This document shows, piece after piece, positions 12,651-18,803 of a DNA stretch of 18,803 nucleotides. Numbering within the stretch: the stretch's first letter is position 1; each line of letters starts with the position of its first letter. Source of the DNA: JBGPHT01 sp041484525 (GTDB lineage: Bacteria; Acidobacteriota; Terriglobia; Bryobacterales; Bryobacteraceae); contig JBGPHT010000149.1 in the NCBI GenBank assembly GCA_041484525.1, positions 1 through 18,803 of the forward strand. The letters are read 5' to 3'. The translations under genes were made by a program, and so were the position numbers. A model generated the notes under the pieces. The model was not told the DNA's origin. It saw only the letters and a program-made list of their open reading frames with translations, and made no database searches.

Positions 12651-15600
12651 GTGCGACGAGTAAGCTGTGCCGTTATCGTGTTGGCGATTGCGGTGACAAA
12701 GCTCTGGGCGCTTAACCCCAAGCTCGCGATCACGCAATACGGACACGAAGTGTGGACCACTGCCAACGGTCTGCCGCAGGATTCCGTCCGCGCCATCGCC
12801 CAAACTCGCGACGGCTACCTCTGGCTGGCTACCCACGGCGGCCTGGCGCGCTTCGACGGAGTCGCATTTACCATCGTTAGCGGCGCGCTCGCCCAGTCGC
12901 AAAACCGGATTTCCGCACTGGCGGCTTCCCCTGACGGCTCGCTTTGGATCGGCACCGTCGGCGATGGCGTGTTCCGCTATCGGAACGGCCAACTCGATCA
13001 GGTCCTGATGCCCCCTCAATTGCCTTCAGGGAACGTCCGGGCGCTGATGGAGGATACGCAGGGGACCCTTTGGATCGGCGTCGATCAGGGGCTCGTCCGC
13101 TACGCCGCGGGCAAACCTACCGTCGTCTTCCACGGCGGCGACTCGGCCAACGTTCACGCGTTGCTCGAATTCCCCGCCGGCACTGTCTGGGTGGGGAGCA
13201 ACCACGGCCTCCATCAGATTCAAGGCGATCGTAGCCGCGTATATACCGCGAGCGACGGCATGGCGGGAACCGCTGTGTGGGGAATCGCGCCGGGCGAGAA
13301 TGGAGCGGTCTGGATCGGTACGCGCACCGGTGGACTCAGCGAGCTCCGCAACGGCCGCTTCCGCATCTACGATCGGCGCCATGGCCTGACACAGAACACC
13401 ATCGTGAGTCTCTTGCGGGATCGCGACGGCAACCTCTGGATCGGCACCGACGGCGGAGGCTTGAACCGCTTCACGAATGGAAAGTTCAGCTCGTACCAGA
13501 CGCGTGAGGGCCTCTCGAACCAAGTGGTCCGATGCTTCTACGAAGATCGCGAGGGAGGGCTATGGATGGGAACCGCCGGTGGCGGGCTGAATCGATTGAA
13601 GGACCATCGTCTGTCGGTGCTTTCGATGCGCCAGGGGCTCCCCAGCGACACCATCCGCTCCATCTCTCAGGACCGCAAGGGTGAAATCTGGCTGGGTACC
13701 GGCAACGGCGTAGCCCGCATTTCCGCGGGCGGCCTGGTAGCCACCTATGGAGTCAAGGACGGACTGGCCAGCGAGTTGACCTGGCCTGTGCTGCACGACC
13801 GCCAGGGCAACCTCTGGACTGCCACAGAAACTGGCGTTGTACAGATGTTCCGCGACGCGGACCTGAAGCGTCCCCCGGCGCGCGCCTGGAAACTCGACAG
13901 CGCCATTCGCATCCTTTACGAGCAGCGCGATGGAGGAATCCTGATCGGCAACAATAACAGCCTGCTGCGCGTCGCCAAAGGACGCTCGACAGTCCTGATC
14001 GCCCCGGGTGAGCTCGCGGTGGGTTCCCTGCGTTCGTTGGCCGAACGCCCTGATGGCTCTTTGTGGCTGGGCGGAACCGCGGGACTCCAGCAGTTGCGCA
14101 ACGGGCGTCTCTCGCCGCCCATCGCCAGCGCAGGGGGCCTCCCTGGCGATACCGTCACCGATCTGCATGAGGACCGGGCGGGTTGGCTTTGGGTGACCAC
14201 ATCGAGAGGGCTGGCCCGGGTTGCGGGCGGCCGGGTCACCGCATTCAGGAAAAGCAGCGGCATGCCGGAAACCGACATGAACCATCTGCTCGAAGACGAT
14301 GCTGGATATTTTTGGATTACCGGACGCGCTGGCCTGCTGCGCGTCTCGCGCGCCGATCTGGACGCGGTGGCAAACGGCCGGCGGCCGGCGGTCCAGGTCG
14401 AACAGTTCGGCGCTTCTGATGGCATTCTGGGCAGCAGCGACTTCAGCTTTGGCAGTTTCCCGTCTGCCTGGAAACTCCAGGACGGTTCCCTCTGGTTCCC
14501 CACCTATGGCGGCGTGGTTCAGGTGGATCCGCTGCACTTGAAGCACAATCTGCAGCCGCCTCCGGTCTACCTCGAGCGGGTAGCGACGGAAAAGAACGCT
14601 TCGCTCGGAAACGGGGAAACGGTCCGCGCCGGCGGCAAGCTCGAATTCCACTATACGGCGCTAAGCCTGTCGTTCCCCGACCGGGTACGGTTCCGGTACA
14701 GGCTCGAGGGCTTCGACCCGGACTGGGTGGATGCCGGCGCGCGCCGCGTGGCGTACTACACCAACCTTGCACCCGGCAACTATCGGTTCCGGGTGATCGC
14801 ATGCAATAACGACGGGCTCTGGAACGAGCAAGGAGCCACATTTGAACTCCGAGCCAGGCCGCGCTTCTACCAGACGGGGATCTTTTATGCTTTGATGGCG
14901 CTGGCGGTCGCCGGAGCGGGTGCCTTCTTATACCACTGGCGCGTCCGGGAACTCCACCGGCGGGAGCGGCGGCTGGCCGAAAAGATCGAAGAACGCACCG
15001 CCGAACTGCGCGCCGAAATCGAAATCCGGAAGCGGGCCGAGCAGGAAGCTGCGGCAGCCAACCTGGCCAAGACCGAGTTCCTGGCCAACATGAGCCACGA
15101 AATCCGCACGCCCATGAACGGGATTATCGGAATGACCGAGCTCGCCCTGGAGGCCGAGCTCTCCACTCTGCAGCGCGACCGCATCGAAGTGGTGCGCACC
15201 TCGGCCGAGTCTCTGCTGGTGCTGCTCAACGATATCTTGGATCTCTCGAAAATCGAGGCGGGCAAACTGCAACTGGACGGGGTCGAGTTCTCGCTTCGCC
15301 GATTGCTGGTGGAAGCTCTGCAAGTCGTATCGGCAGGCGCTTTTCAGAAGGGACTCGATCTCGCTTATGTGGTCCCCGAGAGTATTGCCGACCGGCTCGT
15401 AGGCGATGCCGCACGCCTCCGTCAGATCCTTTTGAATCTGGTCGGCAATGCCGTGAAGTTTACCAGCCAGGGCGAGGTGACGATCCGCGTGAGCCATCGC
15501 TTTCGCCGCCTCGCGTTCGCCGTCAGCGATACAGGTATCGGGATTGCCGCGCCCCATCTGAAGACCATCTTCGACCCCTTCACTCAGGCCGATGGCTCCA

Positions 15601-16544
15601 CGTCGCGGCGCTATGGAGGAACCGGCCTAGGCTTGGCCATCTGCGCCCGCCTGGTGGCCCTCTTCGGAGGAGCCATTCGCGTCGACAGCGAGCCCGGAGT
15701 CGGCAGCACGTTCTATTTCGAGGTCCCTTTGGAAGCCGCCGCGGACCAGAAGACCTGGGCGTTCAGCGGCCGAGTCCTGGTGTGCGAGCCTCACCCGGCA
15801 TCACGCGAGGGAATCGTCGCCACGCTCCGCCACCTGGGTGCGCACGCCATCGTCGCCGCCTCGCCCGAGGAGGCCGTACAAACGGCGTTCGAGGCTCGGG
15901 CCGGCGGCGCTCCCATCACGGCAATTCTGGCAGCCGGCGCGGCGTGGCTCCGCCTTCCCCCGGAGCTGGCGGAGATCCAGATTCAGATCTATTCCGGCCT
16001 GCCGGCGCAAGCAACCCCCAGTTCCGGGCGGAGAATGCTGCTCCAACCCTTCGGGCCGGCGGAGCTCTATGCCGCCCTTGCCGGGCCGCTGCCGGCCGGC
16101 CCATCCTCCGCGCCTGAGCCCCGAGTCTCTTCCGGCCGCCCTCTGCGTGTGCTGATTGCCGAGGACAATCCGATCAACCAGAAAGTCATGTTGGCGATGC
16201 TGAGCGGAGACGCCTATGAGAACACCATCGCGTCCAACGGGATCGAGGCCTGGGAGGCGATCCAGACGGGCCGGTTCGATGTCATCCTGATGGACGTCCA
16301 GATGCCGGAGCTGAATGGCCTCGAAGTAACCGCCCGCCTGCGGACGATGGAAGCGCAACGGGGCGGCCATACACCCGTGATCGCCCTGACCGCGCACGCG
16401 ATGCAAGGCGATCGCGAGTGCTGTATCGCGGAGGGAATGGATGATTACGTCGCCAAGCCCGTCAAGCGACGCGATGTAGTCGCCGCCATCGAGCGCGCCG
16501 CGCTCTTAAGTCAGAGTGCCGAACCAGCCTACCCCAACCGGTAA
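12651..16544 (+). CDS. Hybrid two-component sensor kinase with double beta-propeller and Y_Y_Y sensor
   Basis: A 1297-residue inner-membrane hybrid histidine kinase. After a signal peptide (1-20) come 14 propeller repeats of the LWIGT..GL.R type between about 57 and 625, enough for two seven-bladed propellers, then a Y_Y_Y domain (about 660-735), a membrane helix (742-762) and a coiled coil. The HisKA box SHEIRTP has phospho-acceptor His816. The HATPase domain has the N box (NLVGNAVKF, Asn933), DTGIG (960-964) and GGTGLGLAI. A first receiver (about 1040-1145) lacks the acceptor Asp. The second (1165-1285) is intact: Glu1171/Asp1172, acceptor Asp1215, Thr1247, Lys1269. No AraC or HPt domain follows, unlike Bacteroides HTCS proteins. 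The GTG at 12651 is supported by the signal peptide and AAGGAGG, though spacing is tight. The ligand, often a glycan in related proteins, is unknown. Confidence 0.95.
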   Translation: MRRVSCAVIVLAIAVTKLWALNPKLAITQYGHEVWTTANGLPQDSVRAIAQTRDGYLWLATHGGLARFDGVAFTIVSGALAQSQNRISALAASPDGSLWIGTVGDGVFRYRNGQLDQVLMPPQLPSGNVRALMEDTQGTLWIGVDQGLVRYAAGKPTVVFHGGDSANVHALLEFPAGTVWVGSNHGLHQIQGDRSRVYTASDGMAGTAVWGIAPGENGAVWIGTRTGGLSELRNGRFRIYDRRHGLTQNTIVSLLRDRDGNLWIGTDGGGLNRFTNGKFSSYQTREGLSNQVVRCFYEDREGGLWMGTAGGGLNRLKDHRLSVLSMRQGLPSDTIRSISQDRKGEIWLGTGNGVARISAGGLVATYGVKDGLASELTWPVLHDRQGNLWTATETGVVQMFRDADLKRPPARAWKLDSAIRILYEQRDGGILIGNNNSLLRVAKGRSTVLIAPGELAVGSLRSLAERPDGSLWLGGTAGLQQLRNGRLSPPIASAGGLPGDTVTDLHEDRAGWLWVTTSRGLARVAGGRVTAFRKSSGMPETDMNHLLEDDAGYFWITGRAGLLRVSRADLDAVANGRRPAVQVEQFGASDGILGSSDFSFGSFPSAWKLQDGSLWFPTYGGVVQVDPLHLKHNLQPPPVYLERVATEKNASLGNGETVRAGGKLEFHYTALSLSFPDRVRFRYRLEGFDPDWVDAGARRVAYYTNLAPGNYRFRVIACNNDGLWNEQGATFELRARPRFYQTGIFYALMALAVAGAGAFLYHWRVRELHRRERRLAEKIEERTAELRAEIEIRKRAEQEAAAANLAKTEFLANMSHEIRTPMNGIIGMTELALEAELSTLQRDRIEVVRTSAESLLVLLNDILDLSKIEAGKLQLDGVEFSLRRLLVEALQVVSAGAFQKGLDLAYVVPESIADRLVGDAARLRQILLNLVGNAVKFTSQGEVTIRVSHRFRRLAFAVSDTGIGIAAPHLKTIFDPFTQADGSTSRRYGGTGLGLAICARLVALFGGAIRVDSEPGVGSTFYFEVPLEAAADQKTWAFSGRVLVCEPHPASREGIVATLRHLGAHAIVAASPEEAVQTAFEARAGGAPITAILAAGAAWLRLPPELAEIQIQIYSGLPAQATPSSGRRMLLQPFGPAELYAALAGPLPAGPSSAPEPRVSSGRPLRVLIAEDNPINQKVMLAMLSGDAYENTIASNGIEAWEAIQTGRFDVILMDVQMPELNGLEVTARLRTMEAQRGGHTPVIALTAHAMQGDRECCIAEGMDDYVAKPVKRRDVVAAIERAALLSQSAEPAYPNR

Positions 16545-17761
16545 ATCGTCAGCCCGGTAAGCAGCTTCGGATAGAAGTCCGTCGACTTCTGCGGCATCAC
16601 GCCGCCCGCAAAAGACGTGTCCGCTACCTGCTGGACGGACGTCGGTTTGAGCAGGAACGCGATCTGCGCGGCGCCCTTGCGCGCCTCTTCCACGGCCGCA
16701 TCGATGCCGCGGATGTACCGCAGGTTCTTCTCCTCACGCACTGCCTCTTCGCCGATCCCCAGCGCCTTTCCCAGAATCCGCTCGTGCAGAATACGGACAT
16801 CCAGCTCGCCGCGCGCGTTTCGCTCCTCCATCCGGAAAAGCCGGCTCCCGATAGCCGCGCCGACGATCGAGCGATCCGGGTACTTCGTCCACGCGCGCTT
16901 CAACTCATCCAGCGAATCGATCTCGTCGACCTCGAAATCCGCCGCCGCCTTGCGCAGAAATTCGCCCGGAAACCCTTCCGTCTGGAGCCCGCTGACCAGC
17001 CGGTGCGTCGCCAGGATCTTCAACCCCGGCGAGTGCATATTGACGAACGTCATCATCACGCGATCCGCGCCCGGCAGGTTCGGATTCTCATTCCGGAACG
17101 CCAGCGCCGTCTCGTAGCGGTGATGGCCATCGGCGATCGACAGCTTCTTGTCCGCCATCAATTGCTGGATGGGCCCCGCATCCGCGATGCGCCAGATGCG
17201 GTGCCGCGCGCCGTACTCATCCGTCACCTCAGCCACCGGCGCCGAACCCGCCGCCTGGTCCAGCAGCGCGTCCACCGCGCCCGCCGGGTCGGGGTACAGC
17301 ATGAAGAGCTGGCCGAAATGCGCGTGCGTGTGGCGCAGCAATTCGAGCCGGTCTTTTTTGGGACCGGAGAGCGTCTGCTCATGCCGATGCACGATGCCGG
17401 CGGAATATTCCTCCAGCTTGCCCAGCGCGATGAAGCCCTTGCGCTCCAGCCGCTCCCCCGTATCCGGAACCGTGAACTCCTGGAAATACGCAAACACCGC
17501 CGGCTCGCGGTCCTGCTCGAGGATGCCCTGCGACGTCCAGTCGTTCAGGTAACCCGCCGCGCGCGTATAGACGTTATCGCGATCCGAATCCGCCGGCTTC
17601 GCTTCACCGAGGATCACCCGCACCAGATTGTGCGGGCTGAGCGAAAGATACCGGCTCCGCATGGCCGGAGAAATCTTGTCATACGGCTGCGTGACCAGAT
17701 TCCCCAGAGGACCAGCTTTGCCGGAATATCGGAGTGGTTGAAAAGGAAAGATTAGAGCCAA
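16529..17761 (-). CDS. DUF1015 family protein
   Basis: A 410-residue soluble protein of a widespread family without firm function, at the family's usual length. Seen motifs are the N-terminal FPFQPLRYSG and QPYDKIS (5-31), HRHEQTLSGPKKDRLELL (125-142), the family hallmark IADGHHRYETAL (209-220), and the C-terminal MPQKSTDFYPKLLTGL. The start is a TTG at 17761 with an in-frame TAG immediately before it. The next in-frame ATG (residue 34) would remove the conserved N-terminus, so TTG is the best choice; no clear ribosome site precedes it. The 3' end overlaps the convergent kinase gene by 16 bp. It has no evident operon partner; the TolC remnant upstream is on the same strand. Confidence 0.9.
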   Translation of the reverse strand: MALIFPFQPLRYSGKAGPLGNLVTQPYDKISPAMRSRYLSLSPHNLVRVILGEAKPADSDRDNVYTRAAGYLNDWTSQGILEQDREPAVFAYFQEFTVPDTGERLERKGFIALGKLEEYSAGIVHRHEQTLSGPKKDRLELLRHTHAHFGQLFMLYPDPAGAVDALLDQAAGSAPVAEVTDEYGARHRIWRIADAGPIQQLMADKKLSIADGHHRYETALAFRNENPNLPGADRVMMTFVNMHSPGLKILATHRLVSGLQTEGFPGEFLRKAAADFEVDEIDSLDELKRAWTKYPDRSIVGAAIGSRLFRMEERNARGELDVRILHERILGKALGIGEEAVREEKNLRYIRGIDAAVEEARKGAAQIAFLLKPTSVQQVADTSFAGGVMPQKSTDFYPKLLTGLTIYRLG

Positions 17762-17794
17762 CTATCAAGATAGCACTGCGGCCCCGCTCCCTTC

Positions 17795-18280
17795 TTACTG
17801 ATTCGCCTTCATCTGCCTTTGCAGCCGCTGCTCCGCCTCCTGCTGCAACACCGCCGGAATCATATCCGGCTGCCGCTTCACCTGCCCCTGCTTGGCTTCG
17901 TCGATATCCACGTTATACACCTCGAGGATTCGTGCCAGCACATTGTCCAGGTTCAACCTCGAGTGAATGTAGCCGTTCAGCGCGTTCACTTCGGAGAGCT
18001 GGCGCGTCACCGTGTCGCGCTGGATCAGCACCACATCCAGAATCGTCGACGTGCCCAGCTCGTATTTCCGCCGCGCTCCCTGCAGCGTCTGCTCCTGCAA
18101 CCGCCGCGCTTCCAGGCTGGTATCGTACGCCGACCGCGCGTTGGCCAGCGCCATGCGCGCATTCACCACATTCATCTTGATACTGTTGTGGAGTTGCTTG
18201 TCCTGGATCTCCTGTTGCCGGTAATTCAGCTCGTCGGTAATCAGGTCGGCCTGCGCCGCGCGGTTGCGGATCGGGATCAC
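17795..18280 (-). pseudogene. C-terminal fragment of a TolC-type outer membrane efflux protein
   Basis: About 161 residues matching the last third of TolC/OEP channel proteins, which normally have 400-500 residues. It opens abruptly at PIRNRAAQADL, the conserved start of the second repeat's strand and helix, and contains the long coiled helix ending RRKYELGTSTILDVVLIQRD and YIHSRLNLDNVLARILEVYNVDIDEA. The first half of the barrel and channel and the signal peptide are absent. Upstream in the same frame the reading meets a TGA within about 45 nt and loses TolC character. The first usable start would be GTG at 18280, but a protein made from it could not form a channel. It is best read as a 5'-truncated gene; an assembly join is the alternative. 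Confidence 0.75.
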
Positions 18281-18400
18281 CCACTCGGATCGGCTTCGAC
18301 CATGGTGACGCGGATCGATTTTCTCTCACGTTCCGCGACGGTCACCTTCTCGCCCTTAGTCGCGACCAGCCGGAGTACATCAAGACTTATATCATGCAAT
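18277..18400 (-). pseudogene. Short C-terminal gene remnant, unassigned
   Basis: One minus-strand frame reads LHDISLDVLRLVATKGEKV followed by TVAERERKSIRVTMVEADPSG and a TGA at 18279-18277. The charged, alternating pattern resembles C-termini of acidobacterial carboxypeptidase-regulatory-like domain proteins. The frame closes with another TGA about 30 nt beyond 18400, so only about 40 residues survive. It abuts the AtoE remnant on one side and the TolC remnant on the other. The family guess is weak; the coding look of the frame is the evidence. Confidence 0.3.
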
Positions 18401-18803
18401 GATCCTGGGCATGATCGCGGGCACCGGGCTCAGTGAAAAACTCGCTCATGCATTCTCGTCTGTAACATCACATAACACGTTCGCCGTGATCGTCGCCGCC
18501 TATTCAGCGGGTTTGGGTGTCTTGATAACCCTCGGGAGGAAGTAAGTTGGTTGTCGAGGCGCCTTACGTCCTGCAGGCCGCGGTTACAAATCGCGTGCAC
18601 CTGGGCTGGGTAGTCCAAATCTACAATGCGTCGGAGTCCCTGCCGAATCTGATCAATCCCTTTTGGATGCTTCCGTTGCTTGGGATTCTGAAACTGCGCG
18701 CGCGCGATCTGGCCGGATACGGGATGCTGCAACTGCTCGTACTGCTGCCTATCGTGTGTTTTCTGTGCTGGCTGTTTTCACAGACCATCGCATTCGTCCC
18801 ACC
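18399..18803 (+). pseudogene. 3' part of a short-chain fatty acid transporter (AtoE family), frameshifted
   Basis: Two adjacent frames together give the C-terminal third of an AtoE-type membrane permease. From 18399 the first frame reads MILGMIAGTGLSEKLAHAF and continues to YSAGLGVLI, then runs into LGRK and TAA (18543-18545). From 18529 the next frame carries on without a break in homology: PSGGSKLVVEAPYVLQAA, then VVQIYNASESLPNLINPFWM and ARDLAGYGMLQLLVLLP to the window edge. One extra base at about 18528 (ATA-A-CCC) explains the shift. The N-terminal two thirds are missing upstream of 18399, where the reading turns into unrelated sequence. The family normally has about 440 residues and transports short-chain fatty acids. 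The call is confident for family; whether it is decay or an assembly or sequencing error cannot be told. Confidence 0.8.

Noticed and set aside
12651..16544. A Bacteroides-type HTCS with DNA-binding output
   Set aside because: The protein ends about 12 residues after the second receiver; no AraC helix-turn-helix is present.
18430..18732. A 100-codon minus-strand frame
   Set aside because: It is antisense to the well-conserved AtoE-type sequence and has no protein character.
1..18803. CRISPR array, tRNA or rRNA genes, insertion sequence
   Set aside because: I found no regularly spaced repeats, cloverleaf or ribosomal sequence and no transposase-like frame on either strand.

Overview
The window looks like chromosomal DNA of an Acidobacteriota member, most likely of the Solibacter/Bryobacter type. 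The DNA is strongly G+C-rich. It carries three large MacB/FtsX-type permeases without an ATPase partner (the 'acidobacterial duplicated orphan permease', ADOP, architecture), one of them behind a PadR regulator, plus an ECF sigma factor/FecR pair and a giant propeller-type hybrid histidine kinase. This assignment comes from gene families and composition, not from a database search.

Layout. Positions 171-3177 (minus) hold padR and a prefix-bearing ADOP whose reading frames overlap by 8 nt. Divergent from padR is a 200-residue membrane protein (3279-3881). Both divergent genes have a -10-like hexamer only 6-8 nt before the ATG and the octamer CATATATG lying over the start codon. A second ADOP (3962-6364, minus) and a third (6501-8855, plus) diverge from a shared 136-bp gap. 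The third is followed, through a TGATG stop/start overlap, by an NAD(P)-dependent D-2-hydroxyacid dehydrogenase (8855-9769). Convergent to it is a HigB/HigA-type toxin-antitoxin pair (10452-9777, minus) with a perfect 20-bp palindrome as probable operator. Next is a minus-strand operon of a small secreted protein, an ECF sigma factor and a FecR-domain membrane protein (12529-10540). Diverging from it is a 1297-residue hybrid kinase (12651-16544): 14 propeller repeats, Y_Y_Y domain, one membrane helix, HisKA, HATPase, a degenerate receiver and an intact receiver. A DUF1015 protein (17761-16529) converges with it.

The last kilobase is a cluster of broken genes: the C-terminal third of a TolC-type outer membrane efflux protein (minus), a short minus-strand C-terminal remnant, and the 3' part of a short-chain fatty acid transporter of the AtoE type (plus) that lacks its 5' half and carries a +1 frameshift near 18528.

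How the parts may work together. The permeases are envelope proteins of unknown substrate, one under probable PadR autocontrol. The sigma/FecR operon and the divergent hybrid kinase are two envelope-to-cytoplasm signalling routes sharing one intergenic region. No output gene for either route is visible in the window. I see no tRNA, rRNA, CRISPR array, transposase or complete insertion sequence.
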